Below, one piece after another: positions 7,114 to 14,985 of a DNA stretch of 64,000 nucleotides (the stretch's first letter is position 1; the number at the start of each line of letters is the position of its first letter). Below the pieces are notes generated by a model. That model was not told the origin of the DNA. It ran no database searches and saw only the letters and a program-made list of their open reading frames with translations. Made by a program: the position numbers and the translations under genes. Origin of the DNA: a virus; IMG/VR virus record IMGVR_UViG_3300008954_003554, positions 1 to 64,000 of that record; one strand, written 5' to 3'.

Positions 7114-8645
7114 AGATTACCCTCGCTAAGCTAGAAAACCTTATTAATGAAGAGCTAAGAGCTCTTAACGAGGCTCCTTCTATGCCATGGGAAGATGATT
7201 TTGGCTGGGATGATGTGGGAGGATGGGCAAAGACTGCTGCTATCGGCGGACCGTCTTCGGCAATTGCGCTTGCGCATGCAAAGACTGTCGGGGCAGCATC
7301 TGGTGAGTTGACCAAGGTTGCATGGAATAAGCTTGGGCCGTCAAATGCGCAGATCATTGCTTACCTAGATACCTGGGCAATGGAGCACCCTACAGTGAAG
7401 AAGCTAGTGGCCTCGGAAGGCAGGGGCATAACACGATATCTTCTTAAAAATCTCCCAGAGCCTACAAAATCAATAACCCTGACACCGTACAAAGGGAAGA
7501 ATGTTAGCATTAAAGTCATTCTGGACACAGACGGGGATGCATCTGTTATTCTTCAAGCCTCCTTCGCTCGCCAAGGTGTGACCCTAAAGTATGACCTTGA
7601 TGATCTTCTTCTCAATTATCTTTCAACTGATAGTGGATTTGATACATGGACAGCCGGGTTTGCATCTTCAATTATTGAACAACTCGAGCCAATGATCCAT
7701 AATCTGGTGGCCACAAAAGACACGCTTGACAAGGGGGTAAAATTTATAACCACCGCGGGTGGCCTCCTCGGAGATGAAGAAGATGAGGGTGATGGTGAGG
7801 AAGAGACCCTTGATGTTCAGGCCGTGATAAAAGACGTAAGGAGAAGAATAAACGGTCAGATTACCAGAAACATAGTTCCCCGCAAGAGCGAAATAATCTC
7901 AGGAGTCGAAGAGATATTTGACGGTGTTAAATCTTTTGTTGAGGATCATCCGTCCTACATAGTAGGACATTACGTTGTCCAGTGGCTGTCAACCCTCGAT
8001 GTACCCGGTGACTGGCAGTCGGAATGGGAAACCAGGGCAGCCAAAGAAATAGCAGAGATGATTGAATCTGAAATGGAGTCTGCTGACTTGTTTACAAAAA
8101 TAGGAAAAGCTCTTCAACCTCTCGATCGTGCCATAGAGCAACAATTTGGCATGAATGAAAATATACACAACCAAAAAATCGCTATGACAAAAACGGAGAT
8201 TAGACAAATCATACGAGAAGAGCTGAAGATAGGCTTTGAACGCCTGCCCGGAGGTTCCTATAAGATGTATGATCCTGATCCAGACGATTCTACTTTCACC
8301 ATATCTGCCGAGCCTCTAAGAAATTCCGAGGTAAGGCTTAAGATAGAAGAGTATTTGGGATTTGATAGTGAGAAAGATATCGATCGATTTCTTCGAATTC
8401 ACAATGAGCCTCTAAGCATGATATTCTGGCATGCACAGAAACAAGGCGGTGAGCTATTATCAGCTTGGGATAATGCCAAGGATTATATTGATACCATGTC
8501 CGAGAAAGATATGCTAATGAAGAACAGACCTATCCGCCAAAAAAGAATTGCCAAGCAGATCATAAGTGAAGATGTTGATCGAGACAGTGAGTCACAAGGT
8601 GACATAGTCGGTGAGCCTCCGGGAATGCCGGATCCTACAGCATAA
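7110..8645 (+). CDS. Large tagged protein with an internal second tag
   Basis: 511 residues. The N-terminal tag MKITLAKLENLINEELRALNE ends in an LNE site. A second tag (MTKTEIRQIIREEL) sits at about residue 359, after NENIHNQKIA. It divides the protein into a ~355-residue module and a ~150-residue module, as if two tagged proteins had fused. An acidic linker (DEEDEGDGEEE) lies near residue 225. No enzyme motif recognised. Confidence 0.72.
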   Translation: MKITLAKLENLINEELRALNEAPSMPWEDDFGWDDVGGWAKTAAIGGPSSAIALAHAKTVGAASGELTKVAWNKLGPSNAQIIAYLDTWAMEHPTVKKLVASEGRGITRYLLKNLPEPTKSITLTPYKGKNVSIKVILDTDGDASVILQASFARQGVTLKYDLDDLLLNYLSTDSGFDTWTAGFASSIIEQLEPMIHNLVATKDTLDKGVKFITTAGGLLGDEEDEGDGEEETLDVQAVIKDVRRRINGQITRNIVPRKSEIISGVEEIFDGVKSFVEDHPSYIVGHYVVQWLSTLDVPGDWQSEWETRAAKEIAEMIESEMESADLFTKIGKALQPLDRAIEQQFGMNENIHNQKIAMTKTEIRQIIREELKIGFERLPGGSYKMYDPDPDDSTFTISAEPLRNSEVRLKIEEYLGFDSEKDIDRFLRIHNEPLSMIFWHAQKQGGELLSAWDNAKDYIDTMSEKDMLMKNRPIRQKRIAKQIISEDVDRDSESQGDIVGEPPGMPDPTA

Positions 8646-8650
8646 TATCA

Positions 8651-8678
8651 TGTAAACATTCACTTCTTGTTGTATAAT
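8651..8678 (+). promoter_or_regulatory. Promoter TGTAAA-N16-TATAAT
   Basis: TGTAAA 8651-8656, 16-nt spacer, TATAAT 8673-8678; it then gives GGGAGTGAGG ahead of the M15 gene at 8699. Confidence 0.85.
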
Positions 8679-8698
8679 AAGGGAGTGAGGTTAGTCTT

Positions 8699-9319
8699 AT
8701 GAAACGAACACTTCTTGTCTCTGCTGGTTTAATTCTCGGCTGCGGAGAATATGTCGCTGAGTTTGGTCATCATGTTATCAATAAATCGCACTGGTCAAAA
8801 AGTGTGTTTGATGCTGCAGTACATCTTCAGGACAAGACAGATTTTAACAACTGGATCGCAGATGAGAATCTTGATCGTGACTACCAAGACTTTCTTATTT
8901 ATCTTGAAGAGAACAGCGTGCTGGATGCAGTTGAACCTTGGCAACTTATGAGACAAGGGACAGACTGGGAAGATGTAGGTCACTCACCGTTTTCCATGCC
9001 ACCGAGAGATAAGTGGCATGAAATATTGCCGACTTTAGAATTGATTAGAGATGAGATTGTCCCTAAGGTCGGGGCAGTTGAAGTCGTGTCAGGATACAGA
9101 ACTAGAGAGTACAACTCTGTTGCCGGGGGAAGTGTAAATAGTCAGCACTTATATTTCTCTGCTGTTGATTTAATTCCCAAGGAGAGAATAGGCAGGGATG
9201 ATCTTGTAAGCAGCCTTAGAGGTATCTACGTTGAATCTGGTGATCACCGACACATGGGCTTGGGTATATACTCGAATGTTAGATTCCACGTTGACACGCA
9301 TAGAAAGAGGACGTGGTAA
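8699..9319 (+). CDS. M15A-like peptidase, probable lipoprotein
   Basis: 206 residues. A short hydrophobic leader ends ILGCGEY, a plausible lipobox. The C-terminal domain has the M15A zinc set: SGYRTREYNSVAGGSVNSQH, AVDLIP and RFHVDTH, as in phage endolysins and DacL-like proteins that cleave D-Ala or stem peptides. Unlike the M15-like proteins at 4366 and 18526 it carries no tag, and has its own early-type promoter. So it probably acts in the periplasm of the infected cell rather than in the virion. Confidence 0.8.
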   Translation: MKRTLLVSAGLILGCGEYVAEFGHHVINKSHWSKSVFDAAVHLQDKTDFNNWIADENLDRDYQDFLIYLEENSVLDAVEPWQLMRQGTDWEDVGHSPFSMPPRDKWHEILPTLELIRDEIVPKVGAVEVVSGYRTREYNSVAGGSVNSQHLYFSAVDLIPKERIGRDDLVSSLRGIYVESGDHRHMGLGIYSNVRFHVDTHRKRTW

Positions 9320-9672
9320 AATTGTGGAGTAATCTCTTAATTGGTGTTACTTTCTTTATCGTGCTTCACGTTATGGTGTGGTTTAGTACAAACCTTCAGT
9401 TTGTCAACTCTGAAATATCCGATAAGAGTCTCTTAATTTCTCTTTTCCTTGCTATTCCAATTTCTCTTTGTGCATATTACGGTAGTCGATTTACTTATAC
9501 AGGACTAGACAGCTCGGTCTGGGCTGTGAGATTTATTGGGTTCGGGACTTCATATCTTATTTTTCCCATTCTGACTTGGGTTATTTTGAAAGAATCAATG
9601 TTCACACCAAAGACCCTTGTTTGTATTTTGCTTTCAGCAGTTATAGTTTGTATTCAGGTTTTCTGGAAGTGA
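9313..9672 (+). CDS. Four-helix small membrane protein
   Basis: 119 residues. GTG 9313 overlaps the M15 stop; a TTG at 9322 is an alternative. Four hydrophobic segments are visible (LIGVTFFIVLHVMVWF, LLISLFLAIPISLCAYY, FIGFGTSYLIFPILTWV, TLVCILLSAVIVCIQVF), and the ESMFTPKT turn between the last two recalls small multidrug/DMT-type transporters. Function not established. Confidence 0.65.
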   Translation: MVKLWSNLLIGVTFFIVLHVMVWFSTNLQFVNSEISDKSLLISLFLAIPISLCAYYGSRFTYTGLDSSVWAVRFIGFGTSYLIFPILTWVILKESMFTPKTLVCILLSAVIVCIQVFWK

Positions 9673-9872
9673 AAATTAAGGAATTTACTGTAGGAGACTT
9701 GGTTTCAATTCGGCCAGGACCCGGTGAGATGTCTTGCGGAATAGTAGTTCGAAACGGCAGGTGTAGCATGTATGACCCGTCAACACCAGGCAGATCCTTC
9801 TATGTCTACTCCGTTTTGGTTGAAGGAGATGTTCAGTATGTTCCAGAAGATTACATGACCTTGCAAGAATGA
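9669..9872 (+). CDS. Small SH3/KOW-like protein, MKVGDLV family
   Basis: 67 residues from GTG 9669, overlapping the membrane protein's stop. It starts MKIKEFTVGDLVSIRPGPGEMSCGIVVR, with a VLVEGDVQYV closing strand. The core matches the MKVGDLV family, but the overlap into the next gene is the common ATGA type, not the 14-nt type. Confidence 0.65.
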   Translation: MKIKEFTVGDLVSIRPGPGEMSCGIVVRNGRCSMYDPSTPGRSFYVYSVLVEGDVQYVPEDYMTLQE

Positions 9873-10243
9873 AAAAGACAAGATACAAACCAGGAGACAT
9901 TGTTCTTGTCAAGTCTCCGGCTGGAGACTGCATCCCTAGAATTCACGTCAAACTTTTAAAAAGAGTTGTAGTGAAACCCCGGCCAGGGAAAAAAATCGGG
10001 ATAAGAACTTCAATCGACTGGCCCGGATACGCTGGCTGGGAGGCAACCCCCGTGTTTCAGGAAGAGATTGATGTACTTAGAAAAGTGTGGTCAATTCCTT
10101 TTACAACTCCCGGTAAAGACGAGACCTGGGTATACGAAGAAAATATTATTAAAAAGCCTAGAAACCCCAAGCCTAATATTAAAAAGAAGTCAAAAAGGAG
10201 GGGGTCAGCTGTATTAAGAAAAAAATCTACAAAGAGATCATAA
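9869..10243 (+). CDS. SH3/KOW-like protein with basic tail
   Basis: 124 residues. It begins KPGDIVLVKSPAGDCIPR, a longer SH3-like domain, followed by WVYEENIIKKP. The last ~35 residues are almost all Lys/Arg/Pro/Ser, suggesting nucleic-acid binding. ATGA overlap with the upstream relative. Confidence 0.6.
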   Translation: MKKTRYKPGDIVLVKSPAGDCIPRIHVKLLKRVVVKPRPGKKIGIRTSIDWPGYAGWEATPVFQEEIDVLRKVWSIPFTTPGKDETWVYEENIIKKPRNPKPNIKKKSKRRGSAVLRKKSTKRS

Positions 10244-10271
10244 TTATCTGGTAATCTCTGATCAGGTATCA

Positions 10272-10505
10272 ATGATAAAAAAACCTCTAAGATATGAACC
10301 CGGTGACTTATGCCTCCTGCTAAGTGCAGTTACAGGAGAAGTATTGTCAGGATCGAGTTCTGTGTTAATACTTGAAGAGAAAATTGGTTACGCTAACGCT
10401 CCGGGATATTCTCATAAGCCTGGGTATGTGTATACTATTCTATGGGATTCGAAAATAGAAGAAAGAATATCACCCGAATGGCTTACCCTTTTTGTTAAAT
10501 TGTAA
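10272..10505 (+). CDS. SH3/KOW-like protein related to its upstream neighbour
   Basis: 77 residues. EPGDLCLLLSAVTGE, SVLILEEKIG and YTILWDSKIEERISPEWL follow the same strand order as the two genes before it. Its stop (TTG TAA) forms part of the -35 of the next promoter. Confidence 0.6.
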   Translation: MIKKPLRYEPGDLCLLLSAVTGEVLSGSSSVLILEEKIGYANAPGYSHKPGYVYTILWDSKIEERISPEWLTLFVKL

Positions 10506-10528
10506 ATTTTCATTTGTTTTGTTATAAT
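10501..10528 (+). promoter_or_regulatory. Promoter TGTAAA-N16-TATAAT, leaderless layout
   Basis: TGTAAA 10501-10506 contains the upstream stop codon TAA. TATAAT 10523-10528 lies only 6 nt before ATG 10535, so the transcript should begin at or next to the start codon. Confidence 0.8.
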
Positions 10529-10534
10529 TCAAAT

Positions 10535-10771
10535 ATGGAAATGCATAAAGAAAAATACGAAGAGTTGTTGCTTCGTTTTGCAAAAGAACTGCACGAAGTG
10601 GGTGTAACTGAAAATGTTAAGAAGCTCATCGAAAGCAAGTATACAAGAACTCCCAACATTGCTTCTGCGGGTGCCGATGAGAATACACGTAAATTTACGT
10701 ATCGTCACAATGGATACGAAATTGAAGCAGTCCAAAACGTCAAGCTTACTATAAAAAAGGTATCACAGTGA
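10535..10771 (+). CDS. Hypothetical 78-residue protein, possibly leaderless mRNA
   Basis: Starts at ATG 10535 (or the second Met at 10541). No Shine-Dalgarno fits in the 6 nt after the -10 box. The N-terminal half is a charged helix (HKEKYEELLLRFAKELHEVG). The C-terminal half is beta-rich (TRKFTYRHNGYEIEAV). No family recognised. Its last codons overlap the GIY-YIG gene. Confidence 0.6.
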   Translation: MEMHKEKYEELLLRFAKELHEVGVTENVKKLIESKYTRTPNIASAGADENTRKFTYRHNGYEIEAVQNVKLTIKKVSQ

Positions 10772-11346
10772 AACAGGTTTGGTTATATGAAGACTGGAGA
10801 GATATAACCATAAGGGATATGAGGGAAGCTTTTGTAGAGAGATCTCGTAAATCTCCCAGGCTTGGTGATCTAAAAGTATTTGACCTTTGCTGCCTTGCCT
10901 GTGAGCAATCTTCTCCCGTGGGCCTCTACGCATTTACTAGAGATACTGATGTCCTGTACGTCGGGAAAACTCACGGGAGATCTTTGCAAGAAAGAATGAT
11001 ATCACATATTGACAACAGGAAGCCTGCTGAAGGCTCTCCCCATCTTGCCCAGCTTGTTTCAACCCTTGTTAAATCGAACGGGTGCAGCAATGAAAGTGAA
11101 GCTGTGTTTCATATTCTCAATATGAAGGTTACGTGGCTTCCGGTACCTTCGGGTAAAGAATCACTAGAGATTTTAAAGAAATCAATAGCCCTGATCGAAA
11201 GAAGACTTTTATGGAAACAATGCTTAGATCCCATTTATAATTCGCCTAGGGTGAAGAGGAATAATTCATTTACTATCAAGGGAAAGCGATATCATCTTTC
11301 AGAATCTGATTTAGTAGGAGAGTTAGTTAAAAATGAGATTGTTTAG
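10768..11346 (+). CDS. GIY-YIG nuclease domain protein
   Basis: 192 residues from GTG 10768 (GTGA overlap). The domain starts around residue 50: GLYAFTRDTDVLYVGKTHGRSLQERMISH holds the GLY...YVG pair and the catalytic Arg. A later ALIERRLLWKQ with Glu and ILYNSP-like PIYNSPR complete the fold. GIY-YIG enzymes cut one DNA strand through a single metal. It is free-standing rather than within an intron, so a homing or repair role is uncertain. Confidence 0.72.
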   Translation: MKQVWLYEDWRDITIRDMREAFVERSRKSPRLGDLKVFDLCCLACEQSSPVGLYAFTRDTDVLYVGKTHGRSLQERMISHIDNRKPAEGSPHLAQLVSTLVKSNGCSNESEAVFHILNMKVTWLPVPSGKESLEILKKSIALIERRLLWKQCLDPIYNSPRVKRNNSFTIKGKRYHLSESDLVGELVKNEIV

Positions 11347-11635
11347 GTGGATTAAAAATAGGCTTAGGCATAAGCTACAACACTTGAAATGGTCAACTAT
11401 TAAATCGACAATGAGAGAGCACGGTCTCTCTCTTGTGGTAATTATAATTGCTTGGGAAATCATTGAAGATATTTTATTCCCTCTGCTTTTTATATTTCTT
11501 GGAAATCATATTCATCCCATCTTTTATGCTGGTGTGCCCGGTGCATGGTTGCTATGTGTACATTGGCTTGCTGTTCCTTTGATTTGGAAATGGTGGATTA
11601 AAATTCGTGGTGAGAAAAATGTTGAACCTGAGTAG
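11333..11635 (+). CDS. Small two-helix membrane protein
   Basis: 100 residues overlapping the nuclease gene by 14 nt. A basic N-terminus (RWIKNRLRHKLQ) precedes two hydrophobic helices (LSLVVIIIAWEIIEDILFPLLFIFLG and IFYAGVPGAWLLCVHWLAVPLIW), ending basic/acidic. Role unknown. Confidence 0.6.
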   Translation: MRLFRWIKNRLRHKLQHLKWSTIKSTMREHGLSLVVIIIAWEIIEDILFPLLFIFLGNHIHPIFYAGVPGAWLLCVHWLAVPLIWKWWIKIRGEKNVEPE

Positions 11636-11720
11636 TGCTGGCTTAGCAGTGATTTCTATTTTGCTGTATGCAGGTATTTTATTTTTACGAGAGAGGATTG
11701 AAAAAAATGAAGACAGTTGA
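11619..11720 (+). CDS. 33-residue single-helix membrane peptide
   Basis: ATG 11619 to TGA 11718-11720, overlapping the gene before by 17 nt and the gene after by 14 nt. It encodes one hydrophobic helix (GLAVISILLYAGILFL) and a charged tail, RERIEKNEDS. Overlap on both sides and a membrane-like composition favour a real tiny gene, but no ribosome-binding site is clear. Confidence 0.42.
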   Translation: MLNLSSAGLAVISILLYAGILFLRERIEKNEDS

Positions 11721-12138
11721 CAAGAAGAAAAGAAATTGGGCAAAAAATAGAGAGATTCTTAAGTCTATTCCGAACCCAAGCAAAGAAGCATATGAAATTA
11801 AGATGAAAATTCCCGAACTCACGTTTGAAGGAGTCAGGGGACAGCCTGACTTTGCAAAGCTTTATATTACCTTTTATCCCGGAGATAAGGTTATTGAATT
11901 GAAATCTCTTAAGGAATATTTCTTTGCATTTCGTAGCCAGCTATATTCGTATGAAAGAGTTATAAATGTGATTTATGACGATATGGTAGCTGCGTATGAG
12001 CCCTCTAGGTTGCGCTTGGTCATGACATGCAATCCAAGAGGGGGAATATCATCTAAGCTGACAGTGGATTCAGATTGGGTTGCAAGAGGCGGAGAAGATA
12101 CATTCAGAGATTGGGTCGGCCAGTCAGATGAATGGTAA
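11707..12138 (+). CDS. QueF-like (7-cyano-7-deazaguanine reductase family) protein lacking the catalytic Cys
   Basis: 144 residues from ATG 11707 (GAGAGG upstream). The T-fold core is clear: GQPDFAKLYITFYPGDKVIELKSLKEYFFAFR and NPRGGIS. In QueF enzymes the residue five before GQPDFA is the nucleophilic Cys (L-C-P-x-T-GQPDFA); here that position is Glu (F-E-G-V-R-GQPDF). The active-site His in the FHED motif is Tyr (YSYERV), while the Asp and the Glu remain. So it probably does not reduce preQ0. It may bind a deazapurine or have another role in phage DNA or tRNA modification. Length is close to short bacterial QueF. Confidence 0.78.
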   Translation: MKTVDKKKRNWAKNREILKSIPNPSKEAYEIKMKIPELTFEGVRGQPDFAKLYITFYPGDKVIELKSLKEYFFAFRSQLYSYERVINVIYDDMVAAYEPSRLRLVMTCNPRGGISSKLTVDSDWVARGGEDTFRDWVGQSDEW

Positions 12139-12334
12139 GAGTGTTCATGAATGGAATGTGATAGTTGTCAATGAATACGGGTTTCCAAGAAAACCAGCTG
12201 AAGAGTTTCAGGTATTTTCAAAATCCCTGATGGGTGCCTCGATACATGCGAAGAATAAAATCAAAAAAGATTTCCCAGGGTGGAAAGTTAAATCAATATG
12301 GTGGATGGATCCCAATAGAATTAGGAGAGAATAA
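12128..12334 (+). CDS. Hypothetical 68-residue protein
   Basis: ATG 12128 overlaps the QueF-like stop. A beta strand (HEWNVIVVNEYGFPR) and an amphipathic helix (IHAKNKIKKDFPGWKVKSIWW) suggest a compact alpha/beta fold. Not recognised. Confidence 0.55.
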   Translation: MNGKSVHEWNVIVVNEYGFPRKPAEEFQVFSKSLMGASIHAKNKIKKDFPGWKVKSIWWMDPNRIRRE

Positions 12335-12335
12335 T

Positions 12336-12431
12336 GTGAAATTAATACTAATTAAGAGTTTATCTTTTGTAATTCTTCTTGTTTCTTGTACGTGGTTATC
12401 TCTGTTTCTCGGAAACATGATCACTTTCTGA
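12336..12431 (+). CDS. 31-residue hydrophobic peptide with lipobox-like motif
   Basis: GTG 12336 to TGA 12429-12431, preceded by TTAGGAGAGA. It encodes one hydrophobic segment containing LLVSC and then another hydrophobic run. Its 3' end overlaps the end of the opposite-strand gene at 12396. Either a tiny membrane protein/lipoprotein or noise. Confidence 0.4.
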   Translation: MKLILIKSLSFVILLVSCTWLSLFLGNMITF

Positions 12432-12716
12432 CAGGGTTTGAATAACCGCCAGATCACAGGCAAACTCCTCCGACAGCCCGGTCTCCGGACTGTTCCACTT
12501 TTCCTCAGACCATCTCACGTAGATTACTTCAAGAAGTGATTGCGTCTCCGGGTCATCTCCGATTGTTTTTGAAGCTATCTCAACTATGACTCCAATTGGT
12601 CTTTTATCATGAGGAATGACTCTTCTTGATGGAACCCTAGCTGGTGGGTTTGTTTCGAATCTCACTAGATCACCCGCTTTCACTTGCCCCCTTTCTGATA
12701 AAGTTAGTAGACTCAA
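12396..12716 (-). CDS. SH3/KOW-like protein, MKVGDLV family, on the minus strand
   Basis: 106 residues if ATG 12716 is used. An internal GTG at about 12682 would start it as MKAGDLVRFETNPP, the family form. IGVIVEIASK and a VRWSEEKW strand match relatives. This is the only family member on the minus strand, and its ending (ESDHVSEKQR) lacks the overlap signature, so it may have moved by inversion. Confidence 0.65.
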   Translation of the reverse strand: MSLLTLSERGQVKAGDLVRFETNPPARVPSRRVIPHDKRPIGVIVEIASKTIGDDPETQSLLEVIYVRWSEEKWNSPETGLSEEFACDLAVIQTLSESDHVSEKQR

Positions 12717-12752
12717 ATACTTATTTAAGTCTCATCGCTTGAGGGGAGTAAA

Positions 12753-13382
12753 GTGAAAAAGTTTTTAATCTTTCTTTTTTGTATCTTGTTTTTTTCTGGA
12801 GAGGTGAGGTCTGAAACGCCTATACACATTCCCCTAATTAATCCAGAAGATACTGAGGCACTACCTGCTAGAGTTCAGGATGCTGCACTTTTTAATAGGA
12901 GGCCTTTTATAACATCTTACTGGACCATTCCACCCTCTATTAGAATATGTCAATCATCTGGTGTGACAGAGGAGAGGCTGGAAAGTGCAGCTAATTTTTG
13001 GAGGAGGCTTGGGTATACTATCGGAAATGTCTTTGTGGACGAGGGCTCTAGTGCTTGCATGTCCGGAGGGTTGACCGGAGAGATTACAATTCTTCTGGTC
13101 AATGCTGATGTTCCAATGGGAGATAACATAGCTCTTACAAAAACGTATTATTACACAAGCTCTAGACAAATTATTAGATCACAAATCTATATAAATTCTT
13201 ATGCTGCTGACAAAGAAAGAGTGTTAGAGCATGAGATAGGTCATGCCCTGGGGTGGATGCATTACAATAGGAGTTATCATATCATGCATAGGGAGTATAG
13301 AAGGGGTGGTCATAATATAACTGGCTTGAGATATAGTGAATATCTTTCTCAATCCGAAAGAATAAATCAGCAAGATGATTAA
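12753..13382 (+). CDS. Exported M10-like zinc metalloprotease
   Basis: 209 residues. A signal peptide (MKKFLIFLFCILFFSGEVRS) precedes a catalytic domain carrying the full metzincin zinc motif HEIGHALGWMH at about residue 162 and a downstream Met (YHIMHREY) that can form the Met-turn. AGGGGAGTAA precedes the ATG. Matrixin-like proteases act outside the cytoplasm. Here it could process wall or outer-membrane proteins. It is the first of several zinc peptidases in the window. Confidence 0.82.
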   Translation: MKKFLIFLFCILFFSGEVRSETPIHIPLINPEDTEALPARVQDAALFNRRPFITSYWTIPPSIRICQSSGVTEERLESAANFWRRLGYTIGNVFVDEGSSACMSGGLTGEITILLVNADVPMGDNIALTKTYYYTSSRQIIRSQIYINSYAADKERVLEHEIGHALGWMHYNRSYHIMHREYRRGGHNITGLRYSEYLSQSERINQQDD

Positions 13383-13400
13383 AATCGCTGTCAAGAGTAA

Positions 13401-13409
13401 TATTTAATA
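13401..13409 (+). promoter_or_regulatory. Candidate late promoter TATTTAATA
   Basis: TATTTAATA at 13401, 40 nt before ATG 13441. The sequence that follows (ATTGATCAGG) is nearly shared with the copy at 21357. The motif resembles the T4 late TATAAATA box in composition only. Confidence 0.5.
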
Positions 13410-13440
13410 ATTGATCAGGTATACCTGATGAGCGCATACA

Positions 13441-13635
13441 ATGAAAATTAATTGTCGACATCTTAGAGACTATAACATATCGTGGATTGATCACCACAAG
13501 AGGGCTGTAAAGTGGGCATGGACTATGCAAAAAGCTACGATATGCCTGACTATTCACTCAATTCTCCCCTGGGCTTTTGAATCTTACGCATCCGCTAGAG
13601 TTCACGAGATATCGAAAGAAATGAGAGTACAGTGA
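13441..13635 (+). CDS. Small membrane protein, DUF6356-like
   Basis: 64 residues. HHKRAVKWAWTMQKATICLTIHSILPWAFESYASARVHEIS resembles the DUF6356 pattern (His/Pro-containing single membrane helix, S...I..L). A weak ribosome-binding site precedes it. It overlaps the start of the tagged gene at 13632 by 4 nt (GTGA). Confidence 0.55.
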   Translation: MKINCRHLRDYNISWIDHHKRAVKWAWTMQKATICLTIHSILPWAFESYASARVHEISKEMRVQ

Positions 13636-14222
13636 GAGTTACATACAGACAGCTAAGACAAATTATTAGAGAGGCTCTAGAGAAGCCTCTCCCCACGGGT
13701 GCGTGGGAGTTTACAGAAGAAGAAAGAGAAGATCTCCGGTCCATCGGTGATTGGGTTCTTCCTGCAGAGTATGAAAATATCCAAATTGATATGAAGGATA
13801 GTGAGATTCCCAAGGTTAAGAAAAAAATAATATCAGCCCTAGAGCTTCTTTCTAAAAAAGCCAGGCCGGAATTTGAGATAGTTCGAAATAATCTAAAAAA
13901 GATAACGTCTGGTGAAAAAAGCGGGATCGACATAAGAAACAAAAAATTCTCTGTATCTGATGTTTCTATTTTAGATCAGACGACCGAGTGGCTTGCAAGC
14001 ATAATTTATCATGATGCATATCATGTTGAGCAAGGTGAGAAGGGCTGGCATAAAAAAGATAGAGAGACACCTGCAAATCTTAAGCAGCTAGATCTCCTAA
14101 GAAAGCTCGGAGCTGACAATGAAATTGCCCATCTCGCGGCTGTTATAAAAGCAGGCGACCACTCAGACCTTGATGGAGATGGAGACTTTGATATGGACGA
14201 TTATAATTTAAGGACTTATTAA
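13632..14222 (+). CDS. Tagged zincin-like protein with C-terminal EF-hand loop
   Basis: 196 residues from GTG 13632. The N-terminal tag is MRVTYRQLRQIIREALEKPLP. Mid-protein SIIYHDAYHVEQGEKG has an H-x-x-x-H arrangement on a helix, suggesting a zincin-like site, although the Glu of HExxH is replaced (HDAYH). A DLDGDGDFDMDDY calcium loop lies near the C-terminus. First member of the long tagged cluster. Confidence 0.7.
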   Translation: MRVTYRQLRQIIREALEKPLPTGAWEFTEEEREDLRSIGDWVLPAEYENIQIDMKDSEIPKVKKKIISALELLSKKARPEFEIVRNNLKKITSGEKSGIDIRNKKFSVSDVSILDQTTEWLASIIYHDAYHVEQGEKGWHKKDRETPANLKQLDLLRKLGADNEIAHLAAVIKAGDHSDLDGDGDFDMDDYNLRTY

Positions 14223-14223
14223 A

Positions 14224-14982
14224 ATGAAAATCACACGTAGACAATTAAGACAGATCATCAAGGAAGAGCTAAGCAGGCTAGATGAGAGTATGAGCGTGGA
14301 CACCATGGAGGCTCTTGAAAATGCTGTAAAGAGCGGCAACAGGGAAGAACTTAATCGTGTCTTAAAGATTGCGTATGAGGAAGGAATGCGCTCTTACTCT
14401 CCGGACCAAAGAGTCATAGGAATCCCTGGCAAGACAGGGGATCGACCTGTGGATCCTGATCCACACGCTGAGGTTGTCAACACACTTGTATCTCTTGTGA
14501 AAAGCATGCAAGATGACACAGACAGTGATCGTGTCGAGAAGCTAGACCCTGATCTTCTGAAAGGCGCGTATGTATCTTCAAAAGAAGATCGGGAGGCTAT
14601 GAAAGATTACATTGCTAAGTTAAAGGCGAAGAAAAAGTCTATGGACACCGACGGTGACGGTGCTCTCGACGCAGATGAACTGAGAGCTATCGCTGACGAT
14701 CTAGAAGGAGAAGGCCAGGATCCTCCTAAAAGCTTTAGTGTTCCATACAGAAGCTCCGGCTATCAAGGTAGGCGTATCATCTCACGTGACAGGGCGTGGC
14801 TTGAGTTTGTACCCAAGGGAAACCCGTCCCGGACTCCGGAAGACATGTTTAGAGAAGTTACCCTACTCAAGAACTGGGATCCAGAGATTCAAAAGGCTCT
14901 AGACGCCTCCGATCATGACCTCTCGAGAGGCGATATAGATCAGTACGACGTTTACAGCGTGTACGCAACGACAACAGGATAA
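14224..14982 (+). CDS. Tagged EF-hand protein
   Basis: 252 residues. A textbook tag, MKITRRQLRQIIKEEL, then SRLDE gives an LDE site. At about residue 141 there is a canonical 12-residue EF-hand loop, DTDGDGALDADE, followed by LRAIADDLEG. That LRxIADDLE continuation recurs in the proteins at 17396 and 18526. The C-terminal half has no recognised family. Starts right after the upstream stop. Confidence 0.78.
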   Translation: MKITRRQLRQIIKEELSRLDESMSVDTMEALENAVKSGNREELNRVLKIAYEEGMRSYSPDQRVIGIPGKTGDRPVDPDPHAEVVNTLVSLVKSMQDDTDSDRVEKLDPDLLKGAYVSSKEDREAMKDYIAKLKAKKKSMDTDGDGALDADELRAIADDLEGEGQDPPKSFSVPYRSSGYQGRRIISRDRAWLEFVPKGNPSRTPEDMFREVTLLKNWDPEIQKALDASDHDLSRGDIDQYDVYSVYATTTG

Positions 14983-14985
14983 ACA

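Noticed and set aside
5156-8678. Lysis cassette with holin, endolysin and spanin
   Set aside because: Wall enzymes and a membrane protein are present, but no clear holin or spanin pair and no endolysin in the usual order, so I do not name it as such.
10768-11346. Group I intron or intein homing unit around the GIY-YIG nuclease
   Set aside because: No split gene or intron core is visible on either side; the nuclease stands alone in an operon.
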